Source of the DNA: an uncultured Alteromonadaceae bacterium
GTDB taxonomy: Bacteria; Pseudomonadota; Gammaproteobacteria; Enterobacterales; Alteromonadaceae
Assembly: GCA_947494925.1 (NCBI GenBank)
Contig: CANLWS010000005.1
Coordinates: forward strand, 248,001-312,000
Direction: 5' to 3'
DNA length: 64,000 nucleotides
Positions within the stretch are counted from its first letter, which is position 1; each line of letters starts with the position of its first letter. Positions 18,196 through 25,997 of this stretch are shown piece after piece. A program made the translations under genes and the position numbers. The notes under the pieces were generated by a model. It was not told the origin of the DNA. It saw only the letters and a list, made by a program, of their open reading frames with translations, and made no database searches.

Positions 18196-18427
18196 GTTGA
18201 ACCCTTATTTATATCAATTGTCGGTTTTCGGATTGGCCAATCCTGAGGCTATTCTTGGTTATTCCTGCGGGACTAAAAAGATGAATATTGCTGCATTTTC
18301 TGGAATATTATCTCATTCAGCGATAATTCACCGCTTTCCATTTCAATTACTCATTACTTTTGGTCTTTTTCGCCTGAGCAGCTAGGCTATATCTACCGCT
18401 CATAATGATTCACAACAAGGAGTGTTG

Positions 18428-19540
18428 ATGTCTGTTCAAACACTTATTATTACCAGCCGAAGCATCAAACAAGCCCGAAACAAGGGCATCACGCTATTCG
18501 GCGAACAGGTTAACAAGGAACACAGTTTCAGAATTGCTACAGCAGAAGCACAACCATTGTTTGTGCGTAAAAAAGTCCATCATCAGGGTGGGCGTGGCTT
18601 TCGATACCAACGCCGCTACAATCAAAAACCATATCGCCTTACTCTGATCGAAAAGCATCTGGAGGCAGAAGCCTTAAGCGAATATATCCAAAGCATAGAT
18701 AACGACAAACCTTGGCTGTTTTTTGTGCATGGCAACAATCAGACATTTAAAAAGAACCTGATGAAAAGCCGCGTTATTCAAGAAAAATATGACGTCAACA
18801 TGGTGATATTTTCCTGGCCATCTCGTTCCTTTGACAGCAACATCGAATGGTACGTGTTAAGAGCGATACTTTATGCAGTGATACAAAAAAGCGGCTCAAG
18901 TCTCATGAGTATTAAAGGGGGATTGGAACAACAAATCAGACAGTATCGCAATGCTTCCATTTTTGCCGGCCAAAGTGTCGATGCCTTCATCGATAGTTTT
19001 GATTTTTTACGAGACAATCTATTTAGCAAAATTAAAAACCAGCGTCCTCACACAAATGTGAATTTGCTGGTCCACAGCCTTGGCCATAAAATCTTGAAAC
19101 TCGCCACCGAATCTCAACGGATGGAGGGATTTCAATTCGACAATGTTTTGCTTCATCATGCAGATACGATAGCCCAGGATTATCAAACATGGTTGAAGCA
19201 GATAAAAATAGTCGCAGCTGAAAATATTCATATCGCCATTAATCAAAGAGATGCAACCCTGTTTTTGTCTGATATGCAGGTTAACCTGTTACCTGTGGAT
19301 GGCGTTATTACTCTCAAGGTCGCTAAACAACTGGGTAGCTATATCAATTATTTCCGAAAAGAAGATTTCCGTGAAGGCATACATCGAACGCGCCTGGGGA
19401 ATCACCTGGACGATGGCTCGTCACCTTTCAACATTATGGATGTGACAGGTCACGACAATGTAGGTTGCTCCCATGAAAGCGCCTGGGAAGAGGATGCTTC
19501 TGATTCATTGGTGGCAGAATATAAGAAAATAATTGGTTAG
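18428..19540 (+). CDS. Alpha/beta hydrolase (DUF900-like)
   Basis: A 370-residue cytosolic protein with an alpha/beta-hydrolase core. Visible motifs are LFFVHGNNQTF (oxyanion region), FSWPS, and the nucleophile elbow VHSLGHKIL with the serine in HSLG. The ordering matches DUF900-type esterases. The N-terminal 80 residues are basic and unlike the core. The substrate is unknown. AAGGAGTG sits about six bases before the ATG at 18428, which is therefore preferred over a GTG two codons upstream. It is convergent with the next gene at a five-base gap. Confidence 0.72.
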   Translation: MSVQTLIITSRSIKQARNKGITLFGEQVNKEHSFRIATAEAQPLFVRKKVHHQGGRGFRYQRRYNQKPYRLTLIEKHLEAEALSEYIQSIDNDKPWLFFVHGNNQTFKKNLMKSRVIQEKYDVNMVIFSWPSRSFDSNIEWYVLRAILYAVIQKSGSSLMSIKGGLEQQIRQYRNASIFAGQSVDAFIDSFDFLRDNLFSKIKNQRPHTNVNLLVHSLGHKILKLATESQRMEGFQFDNVLLHHADTIAQDYQTWLKQIKIVAAENIHIAINQRDATLFLSDMQVNLLPVDGVITLKVAKQLGSYINYFRKEDFREGIHRTRLGNHLDDGSSPFNIMDVTGHDNVGCSHESAWEEDASDSLVAEYKKIIG

Positions 19541-19545
19541 CAGAT

Positions 19546-19959
19546 TCAGTCTGCCGTGTAATCAGCCAACTTTTTCAATAACCAGTTTTTAGCTGCTTCC
19601 TGGTTATCAAAAAAAGCAAACTCTTCGCCAGCTCTGGTGTAGATTTCACTTATATGATTTTCACTGAAATTCGGGGAATCGCTGCCAGTTAAAATTATTG
19701 CTGAAGCAACTCTGCCCTTTCGTTTGTCTTCCCGAACAATGTCTACCAAAGCATCCGCGGCATCAGGCACATAAATCACCTGACCGTGCAAAATAGCCAG
19801 CACCCCCCAAGGTTTGCCTAACAGGGGTTGCACAACGGGCAAAGCCACAGACCCTGACTTATCAAGAGATTCCAGATTCCAGGGACCTGTTCCTTCTATT
19901 ATTAGTATTTGACCATCTGCCTCAATATCTAAGGTTCCATGGTCTTCAAAAATGGCCAT
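19546..19959 (-). CDS. STAS/SpoIIAA-like small protein
   Basis: A 137-residue soluble protein. Its order (GTLDIEADGQILIIEGTGPWNLESL, a central hydrophobic strand, then FFDNQEAAKNWLLKKLADY) resembles SpoIIAA-like/STAS-fold proteins that carry a C-terminal helix with EAAKNWL. The function is unknown. The ATG has AGGAGCC upstream. Its 3' end nearly touches that of the alpha/beta hydrolase gene. Confidence 0.55.
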   Translation of the reverse strand: MAIFEDHGTLDIEADGQILIIEGTGPWNLESLDKSGSVALPVVQPLLGKPWGVLAILHGQVIYVPDAADALVDIVREDKRKGRVASAIILTGSDSPNFSENHISEIYTRAGEEFAFFDNQEAAKNWLLKKLADYTAD

Positions 19960-20005
19960 TCTGTGGCTCCTGCCCCTAAATGCCTGAAAAAGGGTTGAGC
20001 TACAT

Positions 20006-20042
20006 AGTTTGCCGCGCTTTTACGATTACGGCAAACTTTTTT
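20006..20042 (+). terminator. Rho-independent terminator on the plus strand, no obvious gene
   Basis: AGTTTGCCG (20006-20014) pairs with CGGCAAACT (20029-20037) and is followed by a six-base T-run (20037-20042) on the plus strand. Both neighbouring genes are on the minus strand, so it would end a readthrough transcript from 18428-19540 or an unannotated RNA. Read on the minus strand it could still serve the esterase gene, but without a T-tail. Confidence 0.6.
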
Positions 20043-20093
20043 CCCATAAAAAGATAATGCTTAGGCTTTTGATATTGACCTGATGTAGCTGGC

Positions 20094-21371
20094 TTAGTCC
20101 GAACCACCCTTCGAGTTGATTTCCTTACGTAACTTTTGCAAAGATTCCGTTAGCCAGGCCTGGTCTGTTTTAACTAGCGAGAGAGCCATATCAATGGATT
20201 CATTTGCTAATTGAAGTTGACTTGCCTTGATGTGTGCTTCTGCCATACGGTGATAAGGTTGCGCATCTCCCGGCCTCAACTCCGCCCAACGTTTGGCTAC
20301 ACTAAGGCAGTCCTGAATACGATCATCTTGCAGTAATACACGGCTGATAGTGCGTAATGAGTTAACACTATTCCACCGATCAGCTTTTGGTAGCACCTTA
20401 ATGCCGTATTCTTCGGACAAAATCGCGTAATGTTTTTCTATATTGGCCAGCGCATCGCCCGGTTGGGCAATAAGTTCCCGAAATTTTTTGGCCCAGCGTT
20501 TTTCGGGAAACACGAACTCAAAAGCAGACAGCATAGCTTTGATATACATATCGTAATGACGCTCATTGGGGAATATTTCCACTTTTGATTTAAAACCCGA
20601 TGCGCTGATATTACTCAGAGATTTACGAAGCCTCTCAATGTTTTTCTGATATTTTTCATCGCGGTCAAAGTCTCCTCTGTCAATATCGTCATCAGCAACG
20701 CCAAAATATAAGGCCGTCTTGGTATCGGAGTTGGACTTAATAACATCAACTAGTTGGTCGATGATATCTTTGTCAGGTTGAAAGCCCATGCCAATCATAT
20801 CGTGAGACGTCGTCAGAATGTGTAAATCAAACAACTCTGGATGATGCGTCAGACTATAGAGGGGAAAAAGCGCACTGCCAGATACACCAATAATCGTGCG
20901 GTAATCATTTGCTCGATAGTGCTTTCGAAGATGTGGGAATAGTTCTTCTTCCAGATGTCTTACATACAGTTCCGGATCGCCATAAGACGCCAATTTATCT
21001 CTAGAACTCCACATTCCATTGGTATAGGTGTCAGGGTAATAACCGCTATCATTCAAGCTCACAACTATGGATTCAGGCATACGGTCAAGCTCGCCTAAGT
21101 GTTTTACCACGCCCGACAAGGTGAGAAAAAACTCTTCACCATGTCCTCCATTGGCAAAAATAACCGGATAAGTGTGTTCACTGGATGCCCGTTCAAAACT
21201 AGACGGAAGATAGATGTTCATAGAAGTTGTGGTTCCCAGGATAGCCGATTTAAACCAAATGTGTTTGCCATACACTAATGGTTCTTCAGTAACCTCAGAC
21301 TCGCTTGAGTTGGCAAATGCAGCACTGGCGAACAGTGTGAAAACAATGCTGACGAATAATAACCTGTTCAT
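20094..21371 (-). CDS. Exported esterase (IroE/Fes-like) with TPR-like tail
   Basis: A 425-residue protein with a signal peptide (MNRLLFVSIVFTLFASAAFA), an alpha/beta-hydrolase domain of the putative-esterase family (about residues 30-300), and a C-terminal TPR-like helical segment (about 350-415: RWAELRPGDAQPYHRMAEAHIKASQ). The elbow reads GVSGSA, so the nucleophile serine is present but the usual GxSxG glycine is serine. The acid region (FGVADDDIDRGD) and ERHYDM provide candidate Asp and His. It is divergent from the winged-helix/TolB regulator at 21582, a likely controller. Confidence 0.75.
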   Translation of the reverse strand: MNRLLFVSIVFTLFASAAFANSSESEVTEEPLVYGKHIWFKSAILGTTTSMNIYLPSSFERASSEHTYPVIFANGGHGEEFFLTLSGVVKHLGELDRMPESIVVSLNDSGYYPDTYTNGMWSSRDKLASYGDPELYVRHLEEELFPHLRKHYRANDYRTIIGVSGSALFPLYSLTHHPELFDLHILTTSHDMIGMGFQPDKDIIDQLVDVIKSNSDTKTALYFGVADDDIDRGDFDRDEKYQKNIERLRKSLSNISASGFKSKVEIFPNERHYDMYIKAMLSAFEFVFPEKRWAKKFRELIAQPGDALANIEKHYAILSEEYGIKVLPKADRWNSVNSLRTISRVLLQDDRIQDCLSVAKRWAELRPGDAQPYHRMAEAHIKASQLQLANESIDMALSLVKTDQAWLTESLQKLRKEINSKGGSD

Positions 21372-21581
21372 TTCTTTTCCTTTTGTTGTGAGATCAAGCT
21401 GTTCAATGTTGACTGATAGCAAGTTGTGAGAAAAAGTAGCGAGATGTGGCGATGAATACATGAAGAAAAACAACCAAAAACCTGATGGTTTGCTGATTTC
21501 TGCACTTAGGGGCTGGAAAAAGGCAAAACAATTGCGTCAACTACGCTTGTGGTAGATAGTAATGCGATTCGAGATAACAAC

Positions 21582-23633
21582 ATGAAAGATATGGACCATC
21601 CATATTGGGTAGCCGACTATCTGGTCGACCCTGCGCGCAATCAGGTAACCCGTTCACAAAAAACGTATTTGTTGCAGCCTAAGGTGCTCGCGGTGCTCAA
21701 TATACTTGCCAAAAATGCAGGTAAGGTTGTCAGCCACGATACATTGATGGATGAGGTTTGGCCTGATACCTGTGTGAGTCCAAACACTTTGCAGCGGTGT
21801 ATTGCAGAAGTCCGAAAAGCATTGGGTGACAATAGTCGTGCACAAGAAATAATCAAGACACATTCTAAACAGGGTTACAGTCTGGAAGTAACGGTAAAGC
21901 CAGAAATACCTTCGCCCACACCAGGTAAGATGGCTCAAACAACAACAGGATCCAGAACAAAGGTTGGCCTGACAGTGTTAACGCTGTTGGCCTTTTTTCT
22001 GTTCCATTACCTGTTAAAACCCCAAGATAGCGATAGATTTGAAACAATCAGACCTTTAACAGCCTCCGACGAAAAAGAATTTTATCCAGACTATTCGCCA
22101 GATGGAAGATACATGGTTTTCCATCGCTACCTTGGTGTCTGTGAGAACCACATATGGGCCAAAGATCTTGTGGACCAAAGGGAGATTCAGCTGACTCGGC
22201 ATTCAGCGGTATACGGCCAACACAGTTGGTCAAGTGATGGCACTCAGCTGGCCTTCACTGTACAAGAAAATTGTGCTCAGGATAAAACCGAAAAAGATTT
22301 GTGTTGGCAACTTCACACCTTGGATTTCGCAGCGGCTATCAACTCGCCGCAGACAACGGTTGAGCGATTAAACTGCGAGAACAGGCGTATTTCTCGGCCA
22401 CTCTGGATGACAGACGGCAGCATACTAATGATAGAGCACAGTCACCCTACCAAAATCGTCCGATACCAACCCTCGACGGATCAGTTGTCTGACTTCTATT
22501 TTCCAGCTGAAAATACACTGACACATTTTGATATTGCCCAGAAGCAAAATTTGGTGGCCGTGTTTGAACAATCACCAGAGTTGCAAAATAGTTGGACCTT
22601 ACTTGATGTAAATGCAAATCCAGTATCAAGTGAGGAAATTACCCTACCTGCCGATTTATCAGTCTTTCAGCGCATTGAACCTAACTTTACACAGGATGAG
22701 GAGAGGTTTTTACTGAACACCAGCCAAGGATTGTTTAACCTCGAATTTGATGGACAGGTTACGCCTGTAGATATCGTCAGGCCCATGCGGCTTTTCACTC
22801 CTGTTATGCACAAAAATAATGACAAAATTCTGGCCACTCAAGGGCTGGTAGACTCTGATATCGCCCTATTGGACCTCTCCGTAGCCGAAACCGCAGAATC
22901 TTTACCCGAAAGCCTGGCACGATCAAACAGTTATGACGCAGGCGCGAAATTCCAACCCTTCGGTAGTAAAATCGCCTTTCTGTCAAAGCGCTCAGGTTCT
23001 TCACAAATATGGATTGCTGAAGGCACACATGTGATACAACTAAGTCAGTTTCCGGTTAAAACACATTTAACCAGCCTTGAATGGTCTCCAGATGGAAAGA
23101 GGTTAGTCACTGTGGCCAATGATGTGATCACTATTCTCTCTTTGGACGGTGAACAGCAAAGAATCGGATTGAGTTATCCGGCTAGTACAATATTTCAATG
23201 GATTAACGAAAAAAGTTTACTTATAGAAGGTAATCTTACAACGAGTTACCAGGTTATCATCCTTGATTTAGCTGACCTTTCCTCCCAACAGACTGGTCTG
23301 GAAGATGCTAAATTTGCATACATTCTAGCTAATAACAGCATGCTACACGTTGATCATAGTCGCCTGGCCTGGCTGACAAAAAATGATCACAGAACGCAGC
23401 TTTCGGAACTAAACAAAGAGTTGGATAGTAAGCGCTTCGTGGCAATCGACAATGTGCTCTACGGGATAAACTGGCGGCATCAGTTGTGGCAATACGACAT
23501 TCAAAGTCGTGATTTGGAAATCCTCGCACCATTGCATGAGGATATCTGGTGGGTATCGGATATTGCGGGAACTCGTGTTTTATTGACTACATTAATTTCT
23601 TCGCCCAATGAAATTATTGAACTGAGCCACTAG
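21582..23633 (+). CDS. Membrane-anchored winged-helix regulator with TolB/WD40-like sensor
   Basis: A 683-residue one-component regulator. The N-terminal OmpR/ToxR-type winged helix covers about residues 5-95 (LLQPKVLAVLNILAKNAGKVVS, then SPNTLQRCIAEVRKALGD). A single membrane helix follows at about 123-145, then a large periplasmic region with TolB/WD40-like beta-propeller repeats (PDYSPDGRYMVF, HSWSSDGTQLAF, EWSPDGKRLV). This CadC/ToxR-like layout places a sensor outside and DNA binding inside. A GTG at 21549 is the alternative start. Its 3' end overlaps the convergent alpha/beta hydrolase gene by 20 bp. Confidence 0.88.
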   Translation: MKDMDHPYWVADYLVDPARNQVTRSQKTYLLQPKVLAVLNILAKNAGKVVSHDTLMDEVWPDTCVSPNTLQRCIAEVRKALGDNSRAQEIIKTHSKQGYSLEVTVKPEIPSPTPGKMAQTTTGSRTKVGLTVLTLLAFFLFHYLLKPQDSDRFETIRPLTASDEKEFYPDYSPDGRYMVFHRYLGVCENHIWAKDLVDQREIQLTRHSAVYGQHSWSSDGTQLAFTVQENCAQDKTEKDLCWQLHTLDFAAAINSPQTTVERLNCENRRISRPLWMTDGSILMIEHSHPTKIVRYQPSTDQLSDFYFPAENTLTHFDIAQKQNLVAVFEQSPELQNSWTLLDVNANPVSSEEITLPADLSVFQRIEPNFTQDEERFLLNTSQGLFNLEFDGQVTPVDIVRPMRLFTPVMHKNNDKILATQGLVDSDIALLDLSVAETAESLPESLARSNSYDAGAKFQPFGSKIAFLSKRSGSSQIWIAEGTHVIQLSQFPVKTHLTSLEWSPDGKRLVTVANDVITILSLDGEQQRIGLSYPASTIFQWINEKSLLIEGNLTTSYQVIILDLADLSSQQTGLEDAKFAYILANNSMLHVDHSRLAWLTKNDHRTQLSELNKELDSKRFVAIDNVLYGINWRHQLWQYDIQSRDLEILAPLHEDIWWVSDIAGTRVLLTTLISSPNEIIELSH

Positions 23634-24297
23634 CCTTAGCAGCGATCCAATCGACAACTGGATTTAGCCATGCAGCTAAAGGTTGATAAAACGCACCGTG
23701 TTCTTTGCCTGTATTAATATTGATTTCATCATAACTTTGCACAGCGGTGCTGCGATTTTTTAACAGCTGGCATGTACCTACATTGTCACTGGCTTCAACA
23801 ACAGATAAAAAATCACCATTCACTTTTACCCAGGGTTCGCTTTTCATCACCCATGCTCCACAGCCAGCCAGAATGATGGTGTTGACAGGTGTTTTCGCCA
23901 GAGCATGTGAGGCATGAGCTGTAATACGGCCACCACGTGAAAAGCCTAGCAAATTGATTTGTGTGGCGGGAACTCCCTTATGTAAGAGCTGTCGGACCTG
24001 ACTAGCCAATTCCAACGAATAGACTTTGAAATCACTCCCTTTTGGTCGGTGAAATGCAATCACTTCAAAACCGGCGTCTGCAAGTGCCTTAACCACTTCC
24101 GGAAAGTTATACTCACCCCAACGGGGGTGAACCGGGTTGGTATTGTCACCTTCAACGATAAAGCCATGGCTATAAAAAACATAGGTTTTGCTAGGATCTG
24201 GATTTACTGAGTCGAAGTTCGAGTGAACCTCTCCTGCCACTGCGTAAAAAGACACTCCAAGAAACAATAATGAAGCCAGCAGGCAACCTAGATTCAT
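23614..24297 (-). CDS. Exported alpha/beta hydrolase in the cyanophycin operon
   Basis: A 227-residue protein with a signal peptide (about residues 1-21) and a compact alpha/beta-hydrolase fold: the FYSHGF oxyanion region, nucleophile elbow LGFSRGG with the serine, and a late KEHGAFY that supplies the His. It should act in the periplasm or outside the cell. Its ATG overlaps the stop of the Mur-ligase-like gene as ATGA, so it is translationally coupled to cyanophycin-type genes. No substrate is evident. Confidence 0.75.
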   Translation of the reverse strand: MNLGCLLASLLFLGVSFYAVAGEVHSNFDSVNPDPSKTYVFYSHGFIVEGDNTNPVHPRWGEYNFPEVVKALADAGFEVIAFHRPKGSDFKVYSLELASQVRQLLHKGVPATQINLLGFSRGGRITAHASHALAKTPVNTIILAGCGAWVMKSEPWVKVNGDFLSVVEASDNVGTCQLLKNRSTAVQSYDEININTGKEHGAFYQPLAAWLNPVVDWIAAKASGSVQ

Positions 24298-25991
24298 TCT
24301 GATAACGCACTCAGATAATCGTGAACAATTTCTCTGTCTGACAAAACAAAAAGAAGAATCAAATCACCAGACTGCGCATTCTGCAGCGACAATTTGGTCC
24401 CTTCAAGTGGTTCTGAAACTTGCTTAACTTTGTCTTCAGGCACAGCCAATTCCACTAGACAATCTCGGACAATAGCAGGGATTTCGCCTAACTCTCTGCC
24501 TCGCAGATAACGTTCCAGTTCAGAGACGATATACATGTCAGCTTTCAAACCAGCGACAGCTTTAGTTAAATCCCGAATCTCTTCATCGCTGCGATCTCCG
24601 GCATGACTAAACATAGCAATCTTGCGTTTACCCGGCAGGTTCCTTGCCGTTTCAACCACCGCACGCATACTGTGCTCATTGTGCGCAAAATCCACCATCA
24701 CAGTGGCACCGTTGATCTTATATAGGTTACCCCGTCCCGGGTTATCAACTGCACTGCTGCCAAATTCTCTGAGTCCTTGCCGGATGGCTTCTATTGGCAA
24801 CTTAAGTGCCTTACATAAACCAATTACACCCAATGCATTTTGCACATTATGTTTGGCTGCGCCGCCCATGGTCATCGGGATCTCCACCAGAGGCAGTATG
24901 TCTTCAAAAAGACCATCTGAGTGGTACACAATATGCCCTGCGCGCACAAATACAGCTGGTTGACAGTCTTTAATCTGTTGCTGAATCAAGTTGGAAAATT
25001 CATCTGTGCTGAACCAGCAAAGCTTCTGATCTAATTTACCAGCTTCTGCAACACTCAATTCGTTGTCAGCATTAACCACCAAGGTGCCATTCGCCGTTAA
25101 GCCTTTGGTGATCACAAACTTGACCTGAGCAAGCTCTTCCACTTTGTTGATGCCATATTGGCCAAGATGATCACTGGCTACATTGGTGATCAACGCAGCA
25201 TCAACAGTTTCCACAGGTATTCCCCTGCGTAAAATTCCACCACGAGCCACTTCCAGAAACGCCAATTCGGTACGAGGGTCACGCAGCAACATACGCGCTC
25301 CGCCGGGGCCCGAATAGTCTCCGGTGTCAATTATTTCATCACCCACACGAATAAAATCAGTGGATGTTACGCCCGCGTTAATACCTGCCGCTTTTGCAAT
25401 TTGCGCCGCCAATCTCACACTGGTGGATTTTCCATTGGTACCTGTGACAAAAGCACGGGGAATATCATGGTATTTTTGCCAGTCGACTTGATCTGTGGTC
25501 GGAAGTTGACGAGCTGGCCAGATGTCCACCGTACGGCCCATACCCAAACTCACATCATCGTCATCGCTGATGCAGGTAACTCCGCGCTTTTCTGCCTCGT
25601 TCATCAAGGAAATTAGAGCAGAGTTTTGTTCCTCTGCGAGCTCTTGTTTTAGTTCCGCCAAACGAAGATTCCAGTCTGGTGGGTTTTCACCGCTCAACCG
25701 CGCCGCGGCACAGTGCCAGGCCAGTTCGGCTAACTCACAGGCTGTATACAAGGCATCCATTGGCGCACTAAGCGCCATGCTGGCCCCTTCATCGTGAAGT
25801 CGATAGGTATACTGTTCCTGCCAGCCGAAATCAGTCAAAATGGTTTTCATCCATTCTTGCCAGGTCTCGGCTACTTTGGCAGGCTCAATTCCACAGACCA
25901 ATACGTCAACGATAGCACCTGGTTTGTCCCACAAGAGATTGGGGCCTGTCAGTCTTCTTACTTCATCCAGTTCCAACTGCATAATGCGCAT
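24294..25991 (-). CDS. Mur-ligase-like cyanophycin synthetase paralogue lacking ATP-grasp
   Basis: A 565-residue protein that aligns in kind with the C-terminal Mur-ligase half of CphA. It shows the P-loop GTNGKST at residues 184-190, ARGGILRRG, NVASDHLGQYGI and VDFAHNEHSMRAV. The ATP-grasp module that precedes this in CphA is absent, replaced by about 175 residues with no recognised domain. A truncated second cphA of this type is known beside cphA in some proteobacteria. It starts six bases after cphA. It may make or extend an amide bond in an Asp/Arg polymer or a related compound. ATG codons at 25991 and 25982 are both possible. Confidence 0.85.
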   Translation of the reverse strand: MRIMQLELDEVRRLTGPNLLWDKPGAIVDVLVCGIEPAKVAETWQEWMKTILTDFGWQEQYTYRLHDEGASMALSAPMDALYTACELAELAWHCAAARLSGENPPDWNLRLAELKQELAEEQNSALISLMNEAEKRGVTCISDDDDVSLGMGRTVDIWPARQLPTTDQVDWQKYHDIPRAFVTGTNGKSTSVRLAAQIAKAAGINAGVTSTDFIRVGDEIIDTGDYSGPGGARMLLRDPRTELAFLEVARGGILRRGIPVETVDAALITNVASDHLGQYGINKVEELAQVKFVITKGLTANGTLVVNADNELSVAEAGKLDQKLCWFSTDEFSNLIQQQIKDCQPAVFVRAGHIVYHSDGLFEDILPLVEIPMTMGGAAKHNVQNALGVIGLCKALKLPIEAIRQGLREFGSSAVDNPGRGNLYKINGATVMVDFAHNEHSMRAVVETARNLPGKRKIAMFSHAGDRSDEEIRDLTKAVAGLKADMYIVSELERYLRGRELGEIPAIVRDCLVELAVPEDKVKQVSEPLEGTKLSLQNAQSGDLILLFVLSDREIVHDYLSALSE

Positions 25992-25997
25992 CTACCT

